Assembly: GCA_022845895.1 (NCBI GenBank)
Contig: AP025573.1
Span: 1,026,501-1,090,500 of the forward strand
Length of the DNA stretch: 64,000 nt
DNA from: Lachnospiraceae bacterium
Lineage (GTDB): Bacteria > Bacillota > Clostridia > Lachnospirales > Lachnospiraceae
Reading direction: 5' to 3'
The notes beneath the pieces are model-generated. The model was not told the origin of the DNA. It made no database searches and worked only from the letters and a program-made list of their open reading frames with translations. Positions 36,093 to 44,160 of this stretch are shown here, one piece after another; the stretch's first letter is position 1, and every line of letters starts with the position of its first letter. Both the position numbers and the translations under genes were made by a program.

Positions 36093-36158
36093 ATATTTTG
36101 CTGAGTCCACCTTATTGGTAATAAGCGTACGAATCATTTTGCTGCTTTCATTTGTGGC

Positions 36159-36216
36159 AAGCAGGGCACAACGGTACACACTGTTTTGCGGGAGTGCATT
36201 TACTCCCGCCCTGCTT
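36159..36216. repeat. Hairpin between the two acetyltransferase genes
   Basis: AAGCAGGGC (36159-36167) pairs with GCCCTGCTT (36208-36216), and GCGGGAGT (36188-36195) pairs with ACTCCCGC (36202-36209). It lacks a U-tract and may be a palindromic repeat or a folded 3' region for the convergent genes. Confidence 0.45.
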
Positions 36217-36247
36217 ACTACGATTGTTCCCCGACAAATGAGAATTG

Positions 36248-36757
36248 TCAGCGTTGAACCACATAACAATAATGCGGCATATCTACACCTTTGTAATGCT
36301 TTGTCCATGTGCCTGCCATTGTCATCCCGTTACTTATGGCTACGTTTTGAGATGCTATATTTGTATCTCTGATGATAGAGCAAACTACCTCTGCCTTTAA
36401 TACTTCAAATGCATACTTTTTACACGCCTTTGCCGCTTCGGTGGCATACCCTTTATGCCAATATAGTCGATTGAAAAGATAACCTATTTCAAGTACCTCC
36501 TCATCTTTCCAGGGCTGCATTGTAAGCCCGCACTGCCCAATCATTTCATCGGTTTCCTTTAGAATAACTGCCCATAAACCAAAATTCCATTTTTGATAAC
36601 GGGAAATTTGTCTATTGAGCCATTCTTGGACTTCATCCTCACTGAATGCACCCTCATATGCGTACATTGTATCTTCATCTTGTAAGATTTTACACAATGA
36701 TTCAAAATCAAATTGATTCATCTCACGCAGATATAATCGCTCTGTTTCGAATATCAT
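36248..36757 (-). CDS. GNAT-family N-acetyltransferase (second, RimJ-like)
   Basis: 169 residues: MIFETERLYLREMNQFDFESL, EEVLEIGYLFNRLYWHKGYATEAAKACKK split around the acetyl-CoA site, and NIASQNVAISNGMTMAG. It resembles the first acetyltransferase only at family level. It is convergent with it across a hairpin. Confidence 0.88.
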   Translation of the reverse strand: MIFETERLYLREMNQFDFESLCKILQDEDTMYAYEGAFSEDEVQEWLNRQISRYQKWNFGLWAVILKETDEMIGQCGLTMQPWKDEEVLEIGYLFNRLYWHKGYATEAAKACKKYAFEVLKAEVVCSIIRDTNIASQNVAISNGMTMAGTWTKHYKGVDMPHYCYVVQR

Positions 36758-37223
36758 ATTTACCTCCCAAAATCAAAATTTGTCGCTCTACTCAGATTAT
36801 ATAAAAATAGCGTCATGCTTTCTGACTTTTATCGTACCACAGATAAACGATGATATGCGAGAAACTTTTATTTTAAGCTGTTCTCTCATGGTGTCTTAAA
36901 CATTTATGAGGGCTTGTAAGAAGATTTTCATTTATTAAATCTATAAAAAATAGTAAATTAAGCTCTTTTGAACAATATGGTTTTGGGACGAAGGGGATAT
37001 TAGAAACGCCGAAAACCCGCATTGTTCTGTATTCTAAAAGGAAGCCATAAGAACCGGGTGGAAAATCTGGGGCTGTATGCAAGGTTGTATCGCCTTCAGA
37101 AAGGCAGCTTAAAGTGGGCAGTGCAAAGGTCTCTATTGCAACTCTTTAAGAAGAAACTCTGTATATAACAGTTGATTATTATATGTGATACACTTACAGA
37201 AAACCTGTAAGGAGGATAAAAAC
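36758..37223. other. Intergenic stretch without a convincing gene
   Basis: About 465 AT-rich bases. A minus-strand frame at 36873-37082 contains NIPFVPKPYCSKELNLLF, a phrase I associate with a repeated sequence in gut Firmicutes rather than a protein; it lacks a ribosome site. The last 60 bases hold the leader of the recombinase gene. Confidence 0.35.
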
Positions 37224-38141
37224 ATGAATTTACAAAAATTAGTGTCTGCATATCTGGAATACTGCAAATATCGGAAGGAGCTTGACGAAAAGACATTAAA
37301 AGCTTATCGCATCGATTTGAAGCAGTATTTTGAATTTATTAACTGTCAGTCTCCGAAAAGAGAGGAGATTGAGTTATATATTACTGATTTGCATAAAAAA
37401 TATAAGCAGAAGACGGTAAAAAGAAAACTTGCTAGTATAAAAGCATTTTATAATTATTTGGAAGAGGAAGAGATAATTAAAGAAACTCCTTTTAGAAAGA
37501 TAAAAGTAAAATTCAAAGAAAGCACGATACTTCCCCGGATTATACCAAGAGAAGAGATAGAATGCCTGTTAAATTATATGTACGCATACTCTAAAATGCT
37601 TCATAAAGATGCGTATAGATACTGGCTCAGAGATATTATTGTTGTAGAAATATTATTTGCAACTGGTGCGAGAGTATATGAGATTTCCAATATACGGGCA
37701 GACTGCATCAGCCTGCATTCAGGCTTAATCAGAATAATGGGAAAAGGAGGTAAAGAGCGTCATGTACAGTTGACAGAACCTTCTGTTCTGCAACTGCTGA
37801 GGCGATATTACGATGCAAACAAAGAGATGATAAAGAAAAGTGGTTTTTTTTTCGTAAATATGAGAGGCAGCAGGTTTACCGAACAGTCTATAAGGCTAAT
37901 GATTAAAAAATACTCGAATCTTGCAGGGATAGAAAGGAAGATTACGCCACATATGTTCCGCCACTCATTTGCGACTTATCTGATTGAAGAAGGGGTAGAT
38001 ATAAGCTGCGTCCAGCAGATTTTAGGACATAGCTCTATAAAGACGACGCAGATATATATCCATGTGGCAGCCAGGATACAGGCGGAGATTTTGGAGAAGA
38101 TGCACCCGCGGAAGAAGATGAACATAAAAAACGCTGCCTGA
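37224..38141 (+). CDS. Tyrosine site-specific recombinase (XerC/D-like)
   Basis: 305 residues from the ATG after AAGGAGG. The N-terminal SAM-like core-binding domain occupies residues 1-90 and the catalytic domain has Arg150 (ATGARVYE), a Lys in GKGGKER (174 or 177), His243 and Arg246 (HMFRHSF), His269 and Tyr278. All catalytic residues are present, so it should be active. It lies 144 bases from a perfect 29-bp inverted repeat that bounds the next two genes, which makes it a candidate invertase. It is too short for a typical mobile-element integrase. Confidence 0.92.
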   Translation: MNLQKLVSAYLEYCKYRKELDEKTLKAYRIDLKQYFEFINCQSPKREEIELYITDLHKKYKQKTVKRKLASIKAFYNYLEEEEIIKETPFRKIKVKFKESTILPRIIPREEIECLLNYMYAYSKMLHKDAYRYWLRDIIVVEILFATGARVYEISNIRADCISLHSGLIRIMGKGGKERHVQLTEPSVLQLLRRYYDANKEMIKKSGFFFVNMRGSRFTEQSIRLMIKKYSNLAGIERKITPHMFRHSFATYLIEEGVDISCVQQILGHSSIKTTQIYIHVAARIQAEILEKMHPRKKMNIKNAA

Positions 38142-38249
38142 TTTGAACTAGATTATATGAAAATGATTGGCCGGCTGAAAGGGGCGGTCTTTTTGTGGTT
38201 ATTGGAAATGTGGAGCTTAAATAATAATGGATAGTTTTCTGATTTGGCA

Positions 38250-38278
38250 TAGAAAAATATGGAAAAAACTGGTATAAT
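38250..38278 (+). promoter_or_regulatory. Promoter reading into the inverted-repeat segment
   Basis: TAGAAA (38250-38255), 17 bases, TATAAT (38273-38278). It lies just outside the left inverted repeat, so whichever gene is next to this end would be transcribed from it. Confidence 0.5.
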
Positions 38279-38284
38279 ATATTT

Positions 38285-38313
38285 GATAATTCGTAGTTAT
38301 CCTTTTTGTTTTG
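38285..38313 (+). repeat. 29-bp inverted repeat, left copy
   Basis: Begins GATAATTCGTAGTTATCC and ends TTTTTGTTTTG. It is an exact reverse complement of 40281-40309. Its first part is itself nearly palindromic (GGATAA...TTATCC type), as expected of a recombinase core site or an operator. Confidence 0.85.
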
Positions 38314-38347
38314 TTAAACTAATACATTATTAAATACAGGAAAAATT

Positions 38348-38968
38348 ATGGAAGAGAAATATACATTACCTCAAAACTTAGTACTTCTCATATCTGGTGT
38401 TCCCGGTGTAGGAAAAACTACACTTTCCGCTGAACTTCTTAAAGCATATAAAGAATTCCGACTTGTCGAAGAGACTGATGTGATTCGTGAAATTTTAAGA
38501 GGATATAATTGTTATTTATTTTATGAGTATGGTTTTTTACAAGATAATATTTATTCACATAATAGATTTTTAACTTACGACATGGCAAAAGAGCAATGCA
38601 GAATTATGAAAAATTCTATTATAAATATCATTCAGCGTCAACAAAGGAAAGAGATTCCTTCTATTATAAATGGTGTACATATTATTCCAGAAGAACTATA
38701 TATACACCTAAAGGTTCCTAACATAATATATATTAATTTGTATGTAGATTCAGAAGAGAGTCTATGGGAACGCTTAAAAAAACGAAATCCTCAAAAATAC
38801 AAATTAGAATGTGTACCACTTTTATACCAAACCAATATAGATTTAAAGAATAGTATATTACATTTAAGTGAAAAGATTCATGGTTATAATATTAATGTAA
38901 GTTTGAGTTCTATATCGGAAACATTAGGCGAAATAGAGGAAATTTTTCATCAATTATATAGTGATTAA
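38348..38968 (+). CDS. P-loop kinase, 2-phosphoglycerate-kinase-like
   Basis: 206 residues. The Walker A motif GVPGVGKTT is at residues 17-25, followed by LVEETDVIREILRG and the INGVHIIPEE segment typical of 2-phosphoglycerate kinase-like and zeta-toxin-like small-molecule kinases. The real substrate is unknown. The gene is convergent with a TIR gene and both are preceded by the same 29-bp sequence, so the two probably work together or alternate. Confidence 0.8.
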   Translation: MEEKYTLPQNLVLLISGVPGVGKTTLSAELLKAYKEFRLVEETDVIREILRGYNCYLFYEYGFLQDNIYSHNRFLTYDMAKEQCRIMKNSIINIIQRQQRKEIPSIINGVHIIPEELYIHLKVPNIIYINLYVDSEESLWERLKKRNPQKYKLECVPLLYQTNIDLKNSILHLSEKIHGYNINVSLSSISETLGEIEEIFHQLYSD

Positions 38969-39082
38969 TCCCATCTGTAATGGTAAGTATGTATGATCTA
39001 CATGGGAGCGCGATTCTCTGTTTTATACAATACCAGAAATATCAGTCAAGACTAGAAATCTCCACTTTGACTGCATTTCAGT

Positions 39083-40171
39083 TTAAAATAAATTTTTAGC
39101 ATTATCCCAAACGGCACAATACTTTTCAATACATTCTTTCCCTCTCTTGGAAGTTGCACTAAAGACTTCAAATTTTGTATCTGTCATAATTTGAGGAGCA
39201 CCATTTTCATCAAAATGTGGTTTAGAATAAATGATACAGTTATCTAGACGGATTATAATTTCTTCTCGCCTATTTGAATATTTGCGAAAACATTTTTGTA
39301 AAATAGGATTATCACCAATTTGATATTTGGCTCTTTTAATTGTAGCATCTAATTCCTGTAAAAAAATATCCTGCTGTTTATGTGCAAACTTTACTTCTTC
39401 TGCTTCAGGATTCAAAAACATACATCTAAAATCAATGCCAGACATATTTTCTGTTACAGATTTTTCTTCTAAATATTCAAATAGCTCTTTGTAATTTCCA
39501 CCAAATAATTTCATGTTTTTTCTTCCGTAAATCCACAAGTATTTGCCGGTATATAAGAATGATTGCACAATTGCTTTCCATAAATCAAATGTTTCAAATC
39601 CTGTCATAAAGTATGCTGTTTTATTTCTATAAATAGGACTCTCTATTTTAAAAGAATTATTGTTTAACAACACATCAACAAAATCTTCACATTGTATATC
39701 TACTTGTCGATGTTTATCTTTTATCTTTTCTACATTTTTAATAAAATTTGAGAGAATATTTCTCGTATACGAAGAATCACGCAATCCAAAACACTTTATA
39801 AATGATGTTTCAAAATCTGTACTATTTATATTAATTTCTCGAGCAATATTCATTGGATTATCTATCCATGAATGCCAATTGACATCATTATCAAACAACA
39901 GTGGAATAACCTTTTTGTTAAGTCCACAAGCAAAACCTGCTTCATAAAGCAGCCATGGCGATTTTTTGTTTTCCTTAGTAAAACAAAGTAATAACAAATC
40001 ACATTCTACGATTTTTTTGATTATTTTTTCTTGAACCTTTTCACCTGCTGCAATATTTTCCTCTGACATAAATACATTTGAATGAGGATTAAGACTTTCT
40101 AGGAGATATTTTATTTCCAATGCAAATTCTCTACTTTTAGCTTTGGACCAGCTCACGAAGATATTTGACAT
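39083..40171 (-). CDS. TIR-domain protein, probable NAD-consuming defence effector
   Basis: 363 residues. An N-terminal TIR domain (about 1-130: MSNIFVSWSKAKSREFA, NVFMSEENIAAGEKV) has Glu77 in LLYEAGFACGL at the catalytic position of NAD-cleaving TIR enzymes. The C-terminal half (WIYGRKNMKLFGG, IDFRCMFLNPEAEEVKFAH) resembles phospholipase-D-like/DUF5919 sensor regions, but weakly. Bacterial TIR proteins commonly act in phage defence by depleting NAD or making signal nucleotides. The start at 40171 is set by AAAGGAAAGAA; an upstream in-frame ATG is less likely. Confidence 0.85.
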   Translation of the reverse strand: MSNIFVSWSKAKSREFALEIKYLLESLNPHSNVFMSEENIAAGEKVQEKIIKKIVECDLLLLCFTKENKKSPWLLYEAGFACGLNKKVIPLLFDNDVNWHSWIDNPMNIAREININSTDFETSFIKCFGLRDSSYTRNILSNFIKNVEKIKDKHRQVDIQCEDFVDVLLNNNSFKIESPIYRNKTAYFMTGFETFDLWKAIVQSFLYTGKYLWIYGRKNMKLFGGNYKELFEYLEEKSVTENMSGIDFRCMFLNPEAEEVKFAHKQQDIFLQELDATIKRAKYQIGDNPILQKCFRKYSNRREEIIIRLDNCIIYSKPHFDENGAPQIMTDTKFEVFSATSKRGKECIEKYCAVWDNAKNLF

Positions 40172-40200
40172 ATTATATATTCTTCCTTTCCTTTTGTCAG

Positions 40201-40238
40201 TTCGATATATCCTGTTAAATTCAGGGCCATATATCGAA
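40201..40238 (-). promoter_or_regulatory. Palindrome in the TIR gene leader
   Basis: TTCGATATAT-CCTG (40201-40214) pairs with CAGG (40222-40225) and ATATATCGAA (40229-40238). It lies 30-67 bases before the start codon and could be an operator or an RNA hairpin. Confidence 0.5.
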
Positions 40239-40280
40239 AGGCTTATATTAATGGATTTTAAAATAGCGGTTTTTATTATC

Positions 40281-40309
40281 CAAAACAAAAAGGATAACTA
40301 CGAATTATC
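40281..40309 (-). repeat. 29-bp inverted repeat, right copy
   Basis: Exact reverse complement of 38285-38313. It lies upstream of the TIR gene in the same relative direction as the left copy lies upstream of the kinase gene. Confidence 0.85.
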
Positions 40310-40316
40310 CATAATA

Positions 40317-40345
40317 TTGAAATAAAAACAACAAAGGAGTATAAT
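40317..40345 (+). promoter_or_regulatory. Promoter of the 77-residue gene
   Basis: TTGAAA (40317-40322), 17 bases, TATAAT (40340-40345), directed rightwards away from the TIR segment. Confidence 0.6.
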
Positions 40346-40399
40346 AATCTCCCATAGGACATTACATCAGATTATTCTACAGAAGGGATTGAACCGAAC

Positions 40400-40633
40400 A
40401 TGAGAACAGAACGTTTCAAGATGGAAAGAGAAGGCCTCGTCGAAGAGGGACAAGAAGTCGAGGTGAGCGAAAGAAGCGCTGTCACCGGACAGTACACATA
40501 CCTCGTGGAGCCGTCCATCGCCATGTCAGGCATCTACAGGACATCCGAGAGGATCAAGTCGCGCCGTGGGATTATAAAGAAAATCGAAAAGACAGAAAAA
40601 GGGTTCTATCTTCTGGTAGAGATGAAGGAGTAA
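40400..40633 (+). CDS. Small conserved-looking protein of unknown function
   Basis: 77 residues, basic and beta-rich (VEEGQEVEVSERSAVTGQYTY, SRRGIIKKIEKTEKGFYLLV). No signal peptide or span. The ribosome site AAGGGA is somewhat far from the ATG. I do not recognise the family; it is compact and followed at once by the tRNA promoter. Confidence 0.6.
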   Translation: MRTERFKMEREGLVEEGQEVEVSERSAVTGQYTYLVEPSIAMSGIYRTSERIKSRRGIIKKIEKTEKGFYLLVEMKE

Positions 40634-40650
40634 TTCCGGGCAAATTTTCA

Positions 40651-40680
40651 TTGACAAAATAGCACGGCATATGATATAAA
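40651..40680 (+). promoter_or_regulatory. Promoter of tRNA-Trp
   Basis: TTGACA (40651-40656), 18 bases, TATAAA (40675-40680). Confidence 0.65.
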
Positions 40681-40702
40681 TATCTAGTGAGCAATATCAC
40701 TT

Positions 40703-40773
40703 AGGGGATTGGTCAAGTGGTATGATAGGGGTCTCCAAAACCTTTGGCGGGGGTTCGATTCCCTCATCCCCTG
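40703..40773 (+). tRNA. tRNA-Trp (anticodon CCA)
   Basis: 71 bases. The acceptor stem AGGGGAT pairs with ATCCCCT (40766-40772), with discriminator G and no encoded CCA. The anticodon CCA is at 40735-40737 in the loop CTCCAAA, and the T arm GGGGGTTCGATTCCC is canonical. Confidence 0.95.
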
Positions 40774-40778
40774 TAATG

Positions 40779-40819
40779 AAAAAGTCCCGGTAAGCTGCAG
40801 AAGCATACCGGGACTTTTT
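40779..40819. terminator. Bidirectional terminator between tRNA-Trp and the LysR gene
   Basis: AAAAAGTCCCGGTA pairs perfectly with TACCGGGACTTTTT, with A and T runs on both sides so that it can serve both strands. Confidence 0.9.
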
Positions 40820-40823
40820 CGTA

Positions 40824-41708
40824 TTATCTGGAATATCTATACTGCTCCGGCAGATTCCAGCTCTTGATGTAAGCGAGGAATTTGCGGGTGGCAGGTGAGA
40901 GCGGTTTGTCGGGGGAATATGCGATTCCAAGGATTCTTGTATAATGTTCTTCAAATGGACAGGCATATACATGGAAGGTTGTGCCGGTCAGAAACAGCCT
41001 TGGAATGATTGTGATGCCAAATCCGAGCTCTACCATCTTCAGCGCTGCAAAATCTTCCGTCGGCTGGTACTGGACATTGGGGATGATATGGTTCTCCTCA
41101 AATATGATGCCGGCTTCTTCATCCAATCCGTTCGATGACATGACAAAGCTTTCGTAATCGATGTCAGAGACTGAGATGGCTTCTCTTCCGGCGAGGCGGT
41201 GATCCTCAGGCATGACGAGCATCATCTCATCCTCGTCAATCTGCATGAACGGATAGCCCGGAAGCATGTGCTTGGAAGTAAAGACGCAGTCAAGCTGTCC
41301 TTGATCCAACTTTGTTTTCAGAGGGGTGATGCCGTCGATGGTGAGTTCGAAGCGGATATTAGGATATCGGTCTGAGAAATCTCGAATCAGGTTCGGGAGC
41401 CAGTTGTAAGAGACGCTCTGGACAGAGCCGATTCTGATATAGCCGCTGTCAAGGGTCGTCAGGTTTCTGGCGAACCGACTGATTTTATCCTCCTCCCTGC
41501 AAATGTTTTCAAGGGAACATATGATTTCTTCCATGCCCGTAATCAGCTCCATGCCGGCTTTAGAGCGGCGGAATAATTGAAAGCCCAGTTCATTCTCAAA
41601 GTTCTTGATTGCCTGGCTGATGGCGGACTGCGTATAGTTCAGCCTCTGGGCGGTCTTCGATATGCTGCGTGTCTTGTAAACATCCAGTATGATTCTGTAT
41701 TTGTTCAT
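40824..41708 (-). CDS. LysR-family transcriptional regulator
   Basis: 294 residues. The winged helix-turn-helix covers residues 1-60 (SISKTAQRLNYTQSAISQAIKNFENELG), followed by the periplasmic-binding-like effector domain. It is divergent from the aconitase X genes with about 150 bases between, the usual arrangement for a LysR protein and its target. The effector is unknown, perhaps a hydroxy-acid or hydroxyproline. Confidence 0.92.
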   Translation of the reverse strand: MNKYRIILDVYKTRSISKTAQRLNYTQSAISQAIKNFENELGFQLFRRSKAGMELITGMEEIICSLENICREEDKISRFARNLTTLDSGYIRIGSVQSVSYNWLPNLIRDFSDRYPNIRFELTIDGITPLKTKLDQGQLDCVFTSKHMLPGYPFMQIDEDEMMLVMPEDHRLAGREAISVSDIDYESFVMSSNGLDEEAGIIFEENHIIPNVQYQPTEDFAALKMVELGFGITIIPRLFLTGTTFHVYACPFEEHYTRILGIAYSPDKPLSPATRKFLAYIKSWNLPEQYRYSR

Positions 41709-41858
41709 ATCATGTAACCCTCATATTCTTATCCTTTAGAAAAATCAATAGTAACTTAAATTTCTTTAAATTGTAAAGTGTGGAAAACCTTGTATGATTA
41801 ATAATATAAAGGTTTTATGATTGCCAGGCAACATATTTTAAGAAAAGGAGACGAAATC

Positions 41859-43118
41859 ATGCAATTAACAGAGTATGAACAGGAGATGCTGGAAGGCAGG
41901 CATGGAGAAGGCCTGCAGACTGCCATCGAGATTCTTGTTAAGATGGGCGGGCTTTACGGCGCGGAAAGATTTCTGCCGGTGAAGAATGCACATATCGACG
42001 CGGCCGCGTTCACCACCATATGGGACGCCGGAACAGAGTTCGTAGAATACCTGGTGGAAAAAGGGGCAAAGGTGTCGGTTCCGACGACGATCAACCCCAT
42101 GTCCATGGATACGAGGAGGTGGAGGGAACAATATACCTCAGAGGCATTTGCGGCAAAATGTGAACGGCTCAGACAGGCATACCTGAAGCTTGGTGTAAAC
42201 CCGACTTGGACGTGCGCGCCATATCAATGTACGAATGTTCCGGTATTTGGGGAGAATGTGAGCTGGTCGGAGTCAAATGCGGTTAATTATGTGAACTCGG
42301 TAATCGGGGCCAGGACGGAACGGCTGCCCGATCTGGTAGATGTCTGCTGCGCAGTGGCCGGACGGGTGCCGGAGTACGGACTATATCTGGATGACGACCG
42401 GGCAGGGGAAATCCTCTTTGCATTGAAAGGCTTTGACGACAGCTCGTTCCAGGATACGGTTGATTATGCGATATTAGGGTATCTCGTCGGCGAGACTGCA
42501 ATCAACAGGGTACCGGTCATACTCGGATTGCCGGCGGGGACCATGCCTGACCAGTTGAAAGCATTTTCAGCCGCGGCTGCGTCAGGAGGGGCTACCAGTC
42601 TTTTCCATGCCGTGGGGCTAACGCCGGAGGCGCCGACGCTTGAGGCGGCATTCCACGGAAAGAAGGATTATGAGATTGTTGAGATTACGCCGGAAGCAGT
42701 TGAAGAGATGAAAAAGAGGCTTAATACAGGAGATACGGACCAGGTAGATATGGTCCTCATGGGCTGCCCTCATCTTTCGTTCCAGGAAATAAAAGAGATT
42801 GCCTGTGAGATAGAAGGCAAAAAAGTGCACGAAGGGACCGAATTCTGGATACAGACGAGCCATCCTGTCTATGAACTGGCAGATCTGGCCGGATATGTTG
42901 CCGCCATTGAGCATGCCGGAGCCATGCTTGTAAGAGATACCTGCCTGATGGAGATGGAATATAACGGCGTGTGGAAAGGAAAGCATTTTGTCACGAACTC
43001 GGGCAAAGCCGCCCAGTATGCACCGGCCATCAACGGTGTCAAGATTACGATGGCGGATATGAAAGGCTGTGTGGCCGCAGCAGTGACAGGAATAAGGCCA
43101 GAGGAGGCATCATTATGA
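41859..43118 (+). CDS. Aconitase X catalytic (large) subunit
   Basis: 420 residues from the ATG after AAAAGGAG. It carries AcnX marks: WDAGTEFVEYLVEKGAKVSVPTT, the Cys pair in TCAPYQC, LMGCPHLSFQEI and AGAMLVRDTCLMEMEYNG. Characterised AcnX enzymes act as cis-3-hydroxy-L-proline dehydratase in bacteria or as phosphomevalonate dehydratase in archaea, using an iron-sulfur cluster. Which applies here is not shown. The stop overlaps the small-subunit start (ATGA). Confidence 0.88.
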   Translation: MQLTEYEQEMLEGRHGEGLQTAIEILVKMGGLYGAERFLPVKNAHIDAAAFTTIWDAGTEFVEYLVEKGAKVSVPTTINPMSMDTRRWREQYTSEAFAAKCERLRQAYLKLGVNPTWTCAPYQCTNVPVFGENVSWSESNAVNYVNSVIGARTERLPDLVDVCCAVAGRVPEYGLYLDDDRAGEILFALKGFDDSSFQDTVDYAILGYLVGETAINRVPVILGLPAGTMPDQLKAFSAAAASGGATSLFHAVGLTPEAPTLEAAFHGKKDYEIVEITPEAVEEMKKRLNTGDTDQVDMVLMGCPHLSFQEIKEIACEIEGKKVHEGTEFWIQTSHPVYELADLAGYVAAIEHAGAMLVRDTCLMEMEYNGVWKGKHFVTNSGKAAQYAPAINGVKITMADMKGCVAAAVTGIRPEEASL

Positions 43119-43531
43119 AAGAGATAACAAACTTTAAAGTTCTGCTGGAAGGAGATGTAAAAGCGGAGGCGCTCGTCTCACAGGAGCCTCTGAGCTTTTG
43201 GGGAGGCGTGGACCCTGCATCCGGGGAGATTATTGATATCCATCATGATTTATGCGGGCAGAATCTGACGGGGAAGGTGCTCTGTATCCCTTATGACAGA
43301 GGGTCATGTTCTGGCTCCGGCGTATTGATCGAGATGGTTAAGACGGGTACGGCACCGGCGGCCATATTGTGCATAGAAGCAGAACCGGTTCTGGCGCTGG
43401 GGCCGTTGATCGGGCAGAAGATGTATGGAAGAGGCATGGCCCTCAGGACTATATCAAAAGAGGATTATGCCTCATTAAAGACAGGAGATACGATAACATT
43501 CACAGACGGCAGCATCTGCGCGAAACGGTAG
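43115..43531 (+). CDS. Aconitase X small (swivel) subunit
   Basis: 139 residues, the DUF126-type small subunit. Family features are LEGDVKAEALVSQEPLSFWGG, the substrate-binding PYDRGSCSGSGVL with conserved Ser, and AAILCIEAEPVLALG. It is separate here, though fused to the large subunit in some bacteria. GAGGAGG precedes the ATG. Confidence 0.9.
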   Translation: MKEITNFKVLLEGDVKAEALVSQEPLSFWGGVDPASGEIIDIHHDLCGQNLTGKVLCIPYDRGSCSGSGVLIEMVKTGTAPAAILCIEAEPVLALGPLIGQKMYGRGMALRTISKEDYASLKTGDTITFTDGSICAKR

Positions 43532-43675
43532 AGATGCAGCCTGTGCCGCACATATAGAATTCATCAATAATTCCGGACATACGTGTAATTAATCAATGAG
43601 ACATACAGGCTTGGATACGATAAGATAAGCATGTAGTACAGATGATTAATATTACGCGACAGGAGGAATGAAAGT

Positions 43676-44149
43676 ATGAATTTGAAGAATGAAGTGAGCG
43701 TAGCTAAAATTACGAAAGACGCAGAAGACCTGTTCCGGGGAGGATTCTTCTGCTCCGAAGCGGTGGTGAGCTCCATCCGCAGCAACTTTGAAATCGATGT
43801 GCCGGAAGTGGTCATATCTATGGCTTCCGGGTTCCCGGTCGGAATCGGCCGTTCCAAATGTCTGTGCGGAGCAGTGTCCGGCGGAGTTATGGCAATCGGA
43901 CTCGTGTTTGGAAGAACCGTACAGAAAGATCCGCAGGTAGAAGAGACGCTCCGGCTGTCCAAGGAACTGCATGACTGGTTCAAAGAGGCAAATGGCAAGA
44001 ATGCGCTCTGCTGCAGGATTCTGACAAAAGAATTTGATATGGCACAAGGTGAGCACAAAGAGCAGTGCATCCGTTTCACTGGTATGGTAGCCGGAAAAGT
44101 CGCGGAGATGATTATCCGCGAAAAAGGCCTTACGAACATAGATGGATAG
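43676..44149 (+). CDS. C_GCAxxG_C_C family redox-type protein
   Basis: 157 residues. The cysteine pattern (GGFFCSEAV, KCLCGAVSGG, ALCCRIL, EQCIRF) is that of the C_GCAxxG_C_C family, whose cysteines are thought to bind a metal or shuttle electrons. GACAGGAGG precedes the start. It lies between the aconitase X genes and a TDT-type transporter, probably in its own unit with the latter. Confidence 0.85.
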   Translation: MNLKNEVSVAKITKDAEDLFRGGFFCSEAVVSSIRSNFEIDVPEVVISMASGFPVGIGRSKCLCGAVSGGVMAIGLVFGRTVQKDPQVEETLRLSKELHDWFKEANGKNALCCRILTKEFDMAQGEHKEQCIRFTGMVAGKVAEMIIREKGLTNIDG

Positions 44150-44160
44150 GGGGGATGGAG

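Noticed and set aside
36873..37082. Minus-strand frame containing NIPFVPKPYCSKELNLLF
   Set aside because: No ribosome site and low-quality composition; I treat it as repeat-derived sequence. A genome-wide search would settle this.
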